In this document: positions 1 through 6,551 of the stretch, piece by piece
How the letters are laid out: each line of letters begins with the position of its first letter
Position numbering within the stretch: the stretch's first letter is position 1
Assembly (NCBI GenBank): GCA_026417815.1
Contig: JAOACN010000663.1
Coordinates: forward strand, 1 to 10,493
Length of the DNA stretch: 10,493 nucleotides
Direction: 5' to 3'
Source: Chloroflexaceae bacterium
GTDB lineage: Bacteria > Chloroflexota > Chloroflexia > Chloroflexales > Chloroflexaceae
Position numbers and translations under genes: made by a program
The notes under the pieces: model-generated
What the model saw: the letters and a program-made list of their open reading frames with translations, nothing else
Told to the model about the DNA's origin: nothing
The model's database searches: none

Positions 1-24
1 GCGTCAGATGTGTATAAGAGACAG
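1..24 (+). other. Sequencing adapter (Nextera Read 1 / Tn5 mosaic end)
   Basis: Bases 1-24 match the 3' part of the Nextera Read 1 transposase adapter, and bases 6-24 (AGATGTGTATAAGAGACAG) are the 19-bp Tn5 mosaic end. This is library DNA and not genome. Reading through it gives the well-known artefact peptides MCIRDS (forward) and SLIHI (reverse). Any ORF that begins or ends here is contaminated. Confidence 0.97.
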
Positions 25-42
25 CATACGACGGGCCCGGTG

Positions 43-75
43 GGCCGAAGCTCCGGCGCAACCAGGGCTTCGGCC
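43..75 (-). terminator. Inverted repeat downstream of DUF4013 gene, possible terminator
   Basis: The 9-bp arms GGCCGAAGC (43-51) and GCTTCGGCC (67-75) are perfect complements with a 15-nt loop. They lie about 20 nt past the stop codon of the minus-strand gene that ends at 95. No U-tract follows, so an intrinsic terminator of the classical type is not shown. It could equally be one of the GC-rich intergenic palindromes found elsewhere in the window. Confidence 0.35.
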
Positions 76-94
76 TTGCCGGGCATGGACCTGC

Positions 95-1030
95 TCATTT
101 GGTGGCGGTCGCGTTGACGTGGAGACCGAAGACGCCGAAGAGGTAGGCCGTTGTCCAGTAGAGGGCGGGGAAGAGCACCAGAGGCACGGCGACGGCGCCG
201 AAGACCGTGCTGAGCAGCGCACTGCTGAGCATGCCGAAGGCCATGGTCGCCAGGAACTCAAAGATATACAGGGTCATCACGGCGGCGAAGTTAGCGCCGG
301 CGATGCGCAGGTTGGTAAACACATCGAAAAAGACGCCAACCTTGCCTGTCGCCGCGTAGCGCACCATGGCCACCCGATACAGCGGGTAGGTGGCCAGCCA
401 GTAGACAATCGGCAGAATCACCGAGACCAGGGCGGCCAGGCCCAGGTCGGCGAGCAGCGCCCCGAAGCTGACCGCGTCGCCGGTGAAGGTCTGGAAGAGC
501 CAGAAAAGCACCGTCAGGCCGACCTCGATCGGCTTGAAGCCGAAGAGGGCCAGCAGGAAGATCTGGGGCAGGAAGTACAGCCCGGTCATCGCCCAGAGGA
601 TCAGCCCGTCGGCAAAGAAGCGCCCAAAGTCCCGCAGGTCAGGTATGGGCTGGGGCTCGTTCCGCGACACGCGGCGCACGACGTCCAGGCGCCAGCCGCG
701 CATAATGATGAAGTTGAACACCGGCACGAAGTGCACCAGCGGTAGCCACCACATGCGCTCGATCCAGTCGGGGCGCTGGAAGGGCCAGATCAGGGCCCGC
801 AGGTAGTCGGGACGCTCAGGATCGGCCGGGGCTATCGGCTCCACGGGCGTACTGCCGCCAAGCTGCACCGTAATCGGCGGCGAGGCCGGGCCGGGGGGCG
901 GGGCGCTTGCCCCGCCGGTCAGGGGTGTGCCACAGCCCGCGCAGAAGCGATGCCCAAACTGATTCAGCGCTCCGCAAGATTGGCAGTTAGAGGTCGAACC
1001 GCCACCCAACGATGGTGAAACCATTTGCAT
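95..1030 (-). CDS. Zinc-ribbon and DUF4013 multi-pass membrane protein
   Basis: A 311-residue protein. Residues 16-33 carry a CxxC...CxxC zinc ribbon (Cys16, Cys19, Cys30, Cys33, each pair inside CxxCG). A Pro/Gly/Ala-rich linker follows (about 38-75), then a hydrophobic region of about 78-302 with several membrane segments. The RALIWPFQRPDWIERMWWL entry, the HFVPVFNFIIMRGWRLDVVRRV stretch around 100-120 and a following Pro-Asp-Leu-Arg-Asp-Phe-Gly segment resemble the DUF4013 family of unknown function. The start is set at the ATG at 1030. A TTG 21 nt further upstream would keep the frame, but an AAAGGAG ribosome site (1042-1048) lies inside that extension, 11 nt before the ATG. The gene stands alone and is divergent from cobC. 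A cytosolic Zn ribbon on a membrane domain suggests a scaffold or sensing role, but this is inference and no function is known. Confidence 0.85.
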   Translation of the reverse strand: MQMVSPSLGGGSTSNCQSCGALNQFGHRFCAGCGTPLTGGASAPPPGPASPPITVQLGGSTPVEPIAPADPERPDYLRALIWPFQRPDWIERMWWLPLVHFVPVFNFIIMRGWRLDVVRRVSRNEPQPIPDLRDFGRFFADGLILWAMTGLYFLPQIFLLALFGFKPIEVGLTVLFWLFQTFTGDAVSFGALLADLGLAALVSVILPIVYWLATYPLYRVAMVRYAATGKVGVFFDVFTNLRIAGANFAAVMTLYIFEFLATMAFGMLSSALLSTVFGAVAVPLVLFPALYWTTAYLFGVFGLHVNATATK

Positions 1031-1041
1031 CGACGTCCCAG

Positions 1042-1048
1042 CTCCTTT
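1042..1048 (-). promoter_or_regulatory. Ribosome binding site that decides the DUF4013 gene start
   Basis: On the minus strand this reads AAAGGAG and ends 11 nt before the ATG at 1030-1028. Because it lies downstream of the in-frame TTG at 1051, it argues against that longer start. A second ATG at 1024-1022 is also possible. Confidence 0.6.
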
Positions 1049-1171
1049 CAAAGTGTTCGTAGTTACGGGTAGGTCGAATAGTATGCCTGCCGCGAAGATT
1101 ACTCTGGGCTTGCCGACGCTTCACTGCGTGTCTGGAGATGTATAATCCATTCCGTATTGTCGTTTTGATGT

Positions 1172-1200
1172 ATACTACCAAGCCACTTTCTACTTTGCAA
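1172..1200 (-). promoter_or_regulatory. Candidate sigma-70-type promoter for DUF4013 gene
   Basis: On the minus strand TTGCAA (1200-1195) is followed after 17 nt by TAGTAT (1177-1172). Each hexamer matches four of six consensus positions. It sits in a distinctly AT-richer island (about 1140-1245) within GC-rich DNA and would give a leader of about 135 nt before the ATG at 1030. The match is moderate and the call rests on pattern only. Confidence 0.35.
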
Positions 1201-1211
1201 GACTCCAGGTG

Positions 1212-1243
1212 GTTAAGTTCCTGTATAATGACGGAACTGTAAC
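1212..1243 (+). promoter_or_regulatory. TATAAT box flanked by a dyad (promoter/operator candidate)
   Basis: A perfect TATAAT lies at 1224-1229. It is bracketed by AGTTCC (1216-1221) and GGAACT (1233-1238), and the arms extend to GTTA (1212-1215) and TAAC (1240-1243) with one extra G at 1239. No good -35 hexamer is present at 16-18 nt. A second perfect TATAAT, also preceded by TG, lies at 1141-1146. The arrangement would suit a repressor- or activator-controlled promoter reading toward the cobC/cobS pair, with a leader near 300 nt. This is inference from pattern. Confidence 0.4.
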
Positions 1244-1334
1244 TTGCCGCTTGCCCTTTGCCATTTGAATGTCACCGGGTTTTTAGGCAAAGTTTCGCTG
1301 CGCAGACGTTAGGGTTGCCGTTCGGGGGAGGTGC

Positions 1335-1446
1335 GGAGGGCGCAGCCCTCCCCGATCCGCTGGTTCCGCCCCCGGCGGCTATCTCCTGCGTTCGCCGGGG
1401 CGCGCCCGCCGCAGGCGAGGCGGGGGGTGCCGGGGCCGCAGGCCCC
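1335..1446. repeat. GC-rich intergenic triloop hairpins
   Basis: Two clear hairpins with a GCA loop occur: GGAGGGC-GCA-GCCCTCC (1335-1351) and GGGGCC-GCA-GGCCCC (1432-1446). Between them a weaker stem with one bulged base (GCCCGCC-GCA-GGCGAGGC, about 1404-1421) has the same loop. The first belongs to a family also found at 10026-10046 and 10372-10396. The gap 1031-1531 holds otherwise only the promoter-like elements; I see no gene, tRNA or cobalamin riboswitch in it. Confidence 0.6.
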
Positions 1447-1516
1447 CGAACCTCCTCGCAGCGGAAACTGCGGCAAGTGATAAAGTAGAGTTATGCCGCA
1501 CGGCCGCGTTTCCATC

Positions 1517-1523
1517 AGGAGGT
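1517..1523 (+). promoter_or_regulatory. Strong ribosome binding site fixing the cobC start
   Basis: AGGAGGT, a full match to the anti-Shine-Dalgarno core, lies 8 nt before the ATG at 1532. It excludes the in-frame upstream ATG at 1493, whose extra 13 residues precede the conserved start of the histidine phosphatase fold. Confidence 0.85.
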
Positions 1524-1531
1524 GCACCGGT

Positions 1532-2146
1532 ATGCGAACCAGCGTCTGGCTCGTGCGCCACGGTCAGACCCGCGCCAATCTGGAGCGGCGCTACCAGGGC
1601 CTCGGCGACAGTCCGCTCACCAGCTACGGACGCCTGCAGATCGAGGCGCTGGCAGCCCGCCTGCGACCCGTGCCCTTTCGCGTCGCCCTGGTCAGCCCGA
1701 CCGAGCGCGCGCGCCTGACCGCCGAGGCCATCCTCGCGGAGCGGGCCGGGGTCGACGTGCGCCTCGACGCGCAGTGGGCCGAGGCCCACCAGGGCCGCTG
1801 GGAGGGGTTGACCTACCGCGAGGTGCTGGCCCGTTACCCCGACGAGGCCCGCGCACGCTGGGCCGATGGTCTTGATGGGCGGCCCCAGGGCGGCGAGAGT
1901 CTCGCCGAGGTGCACGCGCGCGTGTCGGCGGCCTGGGGTCGCCTGATCGAGGAGCATCGAGGAGGCCGCGTGCTGGTGGTCACGCACGCCACGCCGATCC
2001 AGTTGGCCCTCTGCATCTCTTTTGGCCTTTCCCCCGCCGCGCACTGGCACTGGCGCATTGACCTGGGTAGCATCACCGCCATCGATGTCTATGCCTCTGG
2101 CCCCATCGTGCGTATGGTGAACGAAGTGCCGCGCCTCGCGCGGTAG
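1532..2146 (+). CDS. cobC: Histidine phosphatase, probable alpha-ribazole phosphatase
   Basis: A 204-residue member of the histidine phosphatase (phosphoglycerate mutase) superfamily. The catalytic signature LVRHGQT is at 7-13, with His10 as the expected phospho-acceptor beside Arg9. The SPTERARLTA motif (55-64) supplies Arg59, Glu84 in EAHQGRWEG is the likely proton donor, and VVTHATP (149-155) supplies the second catalytic His152. Length and motif order are normal for the family. The superfamily has many substrates. The cobC assignment (removal of the 5' phosphate of alpha-ribazole in the nucleotide loop pathway of cobalamin) rests on cobS starting 35 nt downstream on the same strand. Without that neighbour I would call it only a broad-specificity phosphatase. 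It is probably cytosolic, with no signal peptide visible, and co-transcribed with cobS. Confidence 0.85.
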   Translation: MRTSVWLVRHGQTRANLERRYQGLGDSPLTSYGRLQIEALAARLRPVPFRVALVSPTERARLTAEAILAERAGVDVRLDAQWAEAHQGRWEGLTYREVLARYPDEARARWADGLDGRPQGGESLAEVHARVSAAWGRLIEEHRGGRVLVVTHATPIQLALCISFGLSPAAHWHWRIDLGSITAIDVYASGPIVRMVNEVPRLAR

Positions 2147-2181
2147 CGAGGAACAACGCGGCCCTGGCGAAAGGAAGGACC

Positions 2182-2973
2182 ATGCAGCACGACCCGTACC
2201 ACAACCGGCGCTGGAACCCCTGGGCAGTCGTGGTGGGCATTGGCGAGGCCATCCGCTTCTTAACGATCGTTCCCCAACCCTGGCTACCGCCAATGCACGA
2301 GCGCAGCGCGGTCGTGGCGATTCCCTGGTTCCCCGCGGTAGGATTGATTATCGGCGGGCTGCTCTGCCTGGTGGGCTGGCTCGCCGGCTGGTTCTGGGGT
2401 GGTCTCGTAGCGGCGGCGCTGATCGTGGTGAGTTGGGGCATCATCACGGGGGGGCTGCACCTGGATGGTCTGAGCGATACTTTCGACGCGGTATTGAGCT
2501 GGCGCTCGCCCGAGCGTAAACTGGAGATCATGAAAGACAGCCGCGTCGGGGCCATGGGCGCGCTGGCCCTGATCGCCGTGCTGCTGTTGAAAGTCGCCCT
2601 GCTTGCCGGCAGCGGCGCGGCCTGGTGGCAGGCCACGCTCCTGGCCCCGGTACTGGGGCGCTGGGCCGCTTGCTATGCGATCTTCTTCTTCCCGGCCGCG
2701 GCGGCGGGGGGCCTGGGTCGCGCCTTTCACGACCACGTGCGTCGTGCCGACGTGATGGTCGCCACTGTGACCACGGTGTTGCTGGCGGCGCTAGTGGCCG
2801 GCCCGGCGGGCCTGGCGGCGCTGCTGGCCGTCTGGGCAGCGACGCACCTGCTTGCCCGCTGGTGGACGCGCGGTCTCGGCGGGTTGACGGGTGATACCTA
2901 CGGCGCCCTCTGTGAGATTGCCGAGGTGGCGGCCCTGGCGACCCTGACCGCCAGGCCGATCTTTGTAGGGTGA
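2182..2973 (+). CDS. cobS: Adenosylcobinamide-GDP ribazoletransferase (cobalamin synthase)
   Basis: A 263-residue integral membrane enzyme. It joins adenosylcobinamide-GDP with alpha-ribazole (or its 5'-phosphate) to give adenosylcobalamin (phosphate). Family landmarks appear in order: RFLTIVP (25-31), WFPAVGLIIGG (49-59), the Asp-rich GGLHLDGLSDTFDA (90-103) expected to bind Mg and substrate, MKDSRVGAMG (117-126), the LAPVLGRWA segment, and near the C-terminus GGLTGDTYGALCE (233-245). Several hydrophobic helices lie between them. Length is typical. The start is supported by AAGGAAGG just upstream of the ATG. It follows the cobC-like gene by 35 nt and forms a likely two-gene unit. No other cob gene is in the window, so the rest of the pathway or salvage system must lie elsewhere. 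Confidence 0.95.
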   Translation: MQHDPYHNRRWNPWAVVVGIGEAIRFLTIVPQPWLPPMHERSAVVAIPWFPAVGLIIGGLLCLVGWLAGWFWGGLVAAALIVVSWGIITGGLHLDGLSDTFDAVLSWRSPERKLEIMKDSRVGAMGALALIAVLLLKVALLAGSGAAWWQATLLAPVLGRWAACYAIFFFPAAAAGGLGRAFHDHVRRADVMVATVTTVLLAALVAGPAGLAALLAVWAATHLLARWWTRGLGGLTGDTYGALCEIAEVAALATLTARPIFVG

Positions 2974-2985
2974 TAAAGGCTATTC

Positions 2986-3070
2986 TGGGGGGCGCACCCT
3001 CCCAAAAACATCCCTGTGGACCGGGGTGTGGGGAAATCTGCTTTCCCTACGCCCCCTGCAACGGGCAGCG
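2986..3070. repeat. Composite palindromic repeat downstream of cobS
   Basis: Two stems occur in succession. A degenerate GGGGGG-CGCA-CCCTCC hairpin (2987-3002) starts 13 nt past the cobS stop. Then GGGGTGTGGGGAAA (3023-3036) pairs through wobbles with TTTCCCTACGCCCC (3042-3055) around the loop TCTGC. The interval 3008-3070 resembles 9920-9984 along its length, including the downstream GCCCCCT-CAA motif, so it is a dispersed repeat and not a local structure. It may also end transcription from cobS, although no T-run is present. Confidence 0.65.
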
Positions 3071-3079
3071 GGCGTCGCT

Positions 3080-3164
3080 CCTCACCCACCCCCGCCTCGC
3101 TCCGCTCGGCGCCCCCTCCCTCTCCACCTATGGTGGAGAGGGAGGGGGTTGGGGGAGGGTGAGG
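3080..3164. repeat. Long two-tier inverted repeat upstream of tsaD
   Basis: A perfect 17-bp inverted repeat (3112-3128 and 3132-3148) surrounds the 3-nt loop TAT; the arms end CTCTCCACC and begin GGTGGAGAG. An outer pair, CCTCACCCACCCCC (3080-3093) and GGGGGAGGGTGAGG (3151-3164), matches except at one base. The left side carries an extra 18 nt (3094-3111) between the tiers, with only 2 nt on the right. Such purine/pyrimidine-skewed palindromes are found between genes in many bacteria. Mobility or a transcriptional role is not shown. Confidence 0.8.
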
Positions 3165-3185
3165 AAAATCCAGCTACGCCGCGGG

Positions 3186-3226
3186 GAGGGCCAGGCCCTC
3201 TTACCGTGGCATATTCTTAGGAATAT
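3186..3226 (+). repeat. Two short palindromes in the tsaD leader
   Basis: GAGGGCC-A-GGCCCTC (3186-3200) is a variant of the GGGAGGGC family. ATATTC-TTAG-GAATAT (3211-3226) is a perfect 6-bp stem with a 4-nt loop that ends 6 nt before the tsaD ATG. The AGGA (3219-3222) that would serve as ribosome site lies in the loop and right arm of this second hairpin, so the structure could mask translation initiation. That is an inference. Confidence 0.5.
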
Positions 3227-3232
3227 AAGCGT

Positions 3233-4294
3233 ATGAATGAACTCCCCCCCACCTTCACCATTCTGGCCCTGGAGACCTCGTGCGATGAAACCGCCGCAGC
3301 AGTGGTGCGCGGGGGGCGCGAAGTGCTGGCCAACATCGTCGCCTCACAGATGGATATGCACCAGCGCTACGGTGGGGTGGTGCCGGAGATGGCCTCGCGC
3401 CAGCACATCGTGACCCTGGTTCCGGTGGTGGAGGCCGCCCTGGGGGCCCTGCCGGGGGGTTGGAACGGCGTGCATGCCGTGGCCGCCACCCACGGCCCGG
3501 GCCTGAGCGGGGCGCTGCTCACCGGCCTCAACGCCGCCAAGGCCATGGCCTGGCAACGCGGCTTACCCTTCGTCGGCGTGAACCACCTCGAGGCGCACAT
3601 CTACGCCAACTGGCTCGACACCACCCCGCCGCAGTTTCCCCTCGTGGCCCTGGTGGTGTCGGGCGGCCACACTGTGCTCGCGCTGCTGCGCGACCACGGC
3701 GACTACACGCTGCTCGGGCAGACCCGCGACGACGCTGTGGGTGAGGCCTTCGACAAGGTGGCGCGCATTCTGGGTCTGGGTTACCCTGGCGGGCCGGCCA
3801 TCCAGCAGGCGGCGGCGGGGGTAACCGGCGCGCCAGCCTTGCCCCGCGCATGGTTGCGCGACAGCTACGATTTCTCCTTCAGCGGTCTGAAAACGGCGGT
3901 CTTGCACCGCGTGCAGGAGCGGCAGGCGCGGGAGGCCCGGCTTCCTCGCGCGCAAGGGGCCGCGCCGGAACCGGCACTCGACCCGCAGTTCGTTCGCCAG
4001 ATGGCGTGGGCCTTTCAAGAGTCGGTGGTGGACGTGCTGGTGACCAAGACGGTGGACGCGGCCCGGCGTTACGGCGCCGCCGAGATTGTGCTGGCGGGAG
4101 GCGTCGCGGCCAATTTGCGCCTGCGCGAGGAACTGGCGCGCCGCGCGCCGGTTCCGGTACGCTACCCGCCCCTGGCCCTTTGCACCGACAACGCCGCGAT
4201 GGTTGCCGGCGCCGCATTCTACCGCTTTGCCGCCGGGGTGCAGAGCGGCTGGGACCTCGATGTGACCCCCGCGCTGCGTCTCGGGGCTACCTGA
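3233..4294 (+). CDS. tsaD: tRNA t6A synthase subunit TsaD
   Basis: A 353-residue protein of the Kae1/TsaD family. It transfers the threonylcarbamoyl group from threonylcarbamoyl-AMP to A37 of ANN-decoding tRNAs, normally with TsaB and TsaE. Visible landmarks: ILALETSCDET (10-20), GGVVPEMASRQH (47-58), the metal-binding HLEAH (His118, His122), VVSGGHT (141-147), DDAVGEAFDKVAR (166-178), YPGGPAI (184-190), FSFSGLKTAV (214-223), GGVAAN (289-294) and CTDNAAM (317-323) with the metal ligand Asp319. An Ala/Pro/Arg-rich stretch (about 230-250) makes it slightly longer than the usual family length. The start ATG has AGGA 10 nt upstream. The gene stands alone on its strand and runs tail-to-tail into the pgpH-like gene with an 8-bp overlap. 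tsaB and tsaE are not in the window. Confidence 0.97.
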   Translation: MNELPPTFTILALETSCDETAAAVVRGGREVLANIVASQMDMHQRYGGVVPEMASRQHIVTLVPVVEAALGALPGGWNGVHAVAATHGPGLSGALLTGLNAAKAMAWQRGLPFVGVNHLEAHIYANWLDTTPPQFPLVALVVSGGHTVLALLRDHGDYTLLGQTRDDAVGEAFDKVARILGLGYPGGPAIQQAAAGVTGAPALPRAWLRDSYDFSFSGLKTAVLHRVQERQAREARLPRAQGAAPEPALDPQFVRQMAWAFQESVVDVLVTKTVDAARRYGAAEIVLAGGVAANLRLREELARRAPVPVRYPPLALCTDNAAMVAGAAFYRFAAGVQSGWDLDVTPALRLGAT

Positions 4295-6542
4295 CCAGTT
4301 GTGGCGCGTAATCCACGCGCGGATGGTAGATGGACTGCAGGCTGTTGACGAAGGCCTGCTTGATCTGGGTCAGTTCGCGCATGGTGAGGGGAGCGTTGTC
4401 GAGTTCACCCTCGCGCACGCGGGCCTCGATGATCGACTGCACCAGTTCTTCCAACACCTGCACCCCGGCAGGGGCGCCGTTGTGCCCGCCGTTGCCATTC
4501 GCGGCGACAAGTTTTCCATTCTGGGCCTTCGAGCGCACCGTGGCCTCCACCGAGTCGGCCAGCATCAAGATGGCCTGCTCGCGTGTTTGAGGGCGCGGGC
4601 CGGGGTAGCGGAAATCGGACTCGCTTACACTGTCCTTCTCCTGCAGGGCCTGCTGGTAGAAGTGACGGATCAGGCCGGTACCGTGGTGCGTGGCGATGAA
4701 GTCCACGATTTGTTCGGGAAGGCCCGCGCTGCGGGCCATTTTGACCCCTTCGCGCACGTGATCGATGATGATCTGGGCGCTGGTGACGGGATCCAGGTCG
4801 TTGTGAACGTTCTCCCGGCCCATCTGGTTATCGGTGAAGAAGTAGGGTCGGATAGTTTTGCCGATGTCGTGGTAGTATGCAGCGACCCGTAGCAACAGGG
4901 CGTCCGCGCCGACCGCCTCGGCGGCGGCTTCGGCCAGGTTGCCTACGGCGACGCTGTGGTAGTAGGTGCCCGGCGCCTCGCGGATCAGCTTGCGCAGCAG
5001 CGGGCGCGAGGGATGGGCCAGTTCCATCAGTTGCAGAGGCGTTACCTGCCCGGCTGCGCGGCTCACCAGATTGAAGACCCCGATCGCGAAGATGGCCGAG
5101 AGGGCGCCGTTCATACCGGCGAAGAGGGCCACGGGCGCCAGATGGGCCATCAGGCTCCTGGCCGGTAGCGTCGACTGGCTGATCAACCAGAAGGCCAGTT
5201 GGGCCATCAGTACCACCACCGCGACACTCACCCCGGCCAGCAAGAAGGAGCGCAGGCGCTCGGCATCATGGGTCATCAGCACGGCGGCCACGCAACTGGC
5301 GAACAGCGTCAGCGCCAGGCCCAGGGCGTTGTGTTCCATCACCCCGATGGTGGCGCTCATCAGCACGGCAGCGCCCAGGCTGACGCGCCCGTTGAAGACC
5401 ACCGTCAGGGTGATCGCCACGGCCGCCAGCGGGAAGAAGAACGTCCAGTCGCCGACCGCGGGCAACACCAGACGCGCGCTGATCAGCGTGAAGATGATCA
5501 GCGTGATCATCACCAGCAACCCGCGCGGGCGCCGGCCGATGGGCGTTTCAAAACTCAGCACGTAAGCCATGAACCCCACGCTCACCAGTGCGGCGAAGAG
5601 ACCGCGACCGGCGATCCCCGCCCAGTTCAGGGGCGCGGGCATGGCGCCGGTCTGTTGCAGTTTCTCGATCATCTCGGGGGTGATGATCTCGCCCTCGCGC
5701 ACGATCGCCTCGCCGGCCAGCACACGCACCTGCTGTGGCGGCACGCTGTCGCGGGCGCGCTGGCGGCGCTCGGCGGTGGCCGCTTCATCGAGGGTGCGGT
5801 TGACCCGCAGGAAGGCCTCGGTGAAGAAGCGGGCCAGATCGCGCTCTTGTGGCGATAGATCGGTTGTGGCGAGCCAGTAGTTCAGCCAGCGCTCCCGCAA
5901 CTGGATCAGGGCGCGTTCGTCCACGGCGTAATCGTAGCGTTCGATCGCCCGGTCGTAGAGGGCCAGGGTTTGCCGGCGCACCTGCTCCCAGCGACCATCG
6001 CTCAGGGCGAGGATCTGTTCGGCCTGGCTCTCCGAGATCTGCAGGGCGGCGTTGGGCAGAGCCGCCAGTCTGGCCAGTTGATCGGCCCGCTGGAGCGAGG
6101 GGTCATCACGCACGCGACCGATCGTCTCGAGCAGCGCGCTGAGGTCCAGGCGTTGCTGCACCGGGATCAGCGGATCGAAGACATAGACCAGGTTATCGGG
6201 GTTGTTCTCGGCCTGCGCCTGGCGTTCGGCAGTGCGTACCTCGCTGACGTAGGTCACCTCTTTGGGCGCCCAGATGCTGGTCGGGCTGGGTTGGCCCACT
6301 TCGAGGCGCCCGTACTCGCCGGGGAGGCTGAGGGTCAGCGCCGCCCAGATCCCCACGAACAACAACAGACCCTCGAGGGTCATAATCAGGCGCAACCGAC
6401 GGGAGAACGCTTCAACTGGCTGGAGGGGCCGGAAGCGTGGCAGGCTGGAAACCCAGCGTCGTCGCGTGATATTCATATTCCCGTGTCGCCGGTCGCGGGC
6501 GGGGCCCTCTCCGGCGCGTGGCGGCGCGTGGGCCGCGTTCAC
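4287..6542 (-). CDS. pgpH: PgpH-type 7TM-HD c-di-AMP phosphodiesterase
   Basis: A 751-residue membrane protein with the layout of the PgpH family, which hydrolyses cyclic di-AMP to pApA. After a basic cytosolic N-terminus comes one membrane helix (about 56-73), a large extracytoplasmic domain (about 75-305, 7TMR-HDED type), a block of about seven helices (about 311-495) and a cytosolic HD domain (about 510-735). The HD metal ligands all appear present: His529 (TYYHS), His558-Asp559 (YYHDIGK), His595 (IIDH), His619-His620 (THHGT) and Asp663 (LADSVE). A low-complexity Asn/Gly/Ala segment (about 674-693) interrupts the HD domain. The listed start is a GTG 9 nt after the yqeY stop. An ATG at 6476, 22 codons in, gives a more usual N-terminus; neither has a convincing ribosome site. 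It is the third gene of the gmk-yqeY-pgpH operon. Confidence 0.92.
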   Translation of the reverse strand: MNAAHAPPRAGEGPARDRRHGNMNITRRRWVSSLPRFRPLQPVEAFSRRLRLIMTLEGLLLFVGIWAALTLSLPGEYGRLEVGQPSPTSIWAPKEVTYVSEVRTAERQAQAENNPDNLVYVFDPLIPVQQRLDLSALLETIGRVRDDPSLQRADQLARLAALPNAALQISESQAEQILALSDGRWEQVRRQTLALYDRAIERYDYAVDERALIQLRERWLNYWLATTDLSPQERDLARFFTEAFLRVNRTLDEAATAERRQRARDSVPPQQVRVLAGEAIVREGEIITPEMIEKLQQTGAMPAPLNWAGIAGRGLFAALVSVGFMAYVLSFETPIGRRPRGLLVMITLIIFTLISARLVLPAVGDWTFFFPLAAVAITLTVVFNGRVSLGAAVLMSATIGVMEHNALGLALTLFASCVAAVLMTHDAERLRSFLLAGVSVAVVVLMAQLAFWLISQSTLPARSLMAHLAPVALFAGMNGALSAIFAIGVFNLVSRAAGQVTPLQLMELAHPSRPLLRKLIREAPGTYYHSVAVGNLAEAAAEAVGADALLLRVAAYYHDIGKTIRPYFFTDNQMGRENVHNDLDPVTSAQIIIDHVREGVKMARSAGLPEQIVDFIATHHGTGLIRHFYQQALQEKDSVSESDFRYPGPRPQTREQAILMLADSVEATVRSKAQNGKLVAANGNGGHNGAPAGVQVLEELVQSIIEARVREGELDNAPLTMRELTQIKQAFVNSLQSIYHPRVDYAPQLVR

Positions 6543-6551
6543 AGGTAACAG

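Noticed and set aside
8..745. Plus-strand ORF of 245 residues beginning MCIRDS
   Set aside because: It begins in adapter and is antisense to the well-supported DUF4013 gene; low-complexity charged composition is typical of a shadow frame in GC-rich DNA.
1190..1260. tRNA gene in the AT-rich island
   Set aside because: The stems present are a single dyad; no acceptor stem, anticodon loop or T-arm GTTCRA arrangement can be drawn.
1258..1488. Plus-strand ORF of 76 residues downstream of the TATAAT box
   Set aside because: TTG start without ribosome site, and it translates the GC-rich hairpins.
1031..1531. Cobalamin riboswitch before cobC-cobS
   Set aside because: I looked for the conserved B12 box (GCCACTG-type) and the expected multi-stem core and found neither on either strand.
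2970..3236. Small ORFs between cobS and tsaD
   Set aside because: They cover palindromic repeats, lack ribosome sites and show no protein-like pattern.
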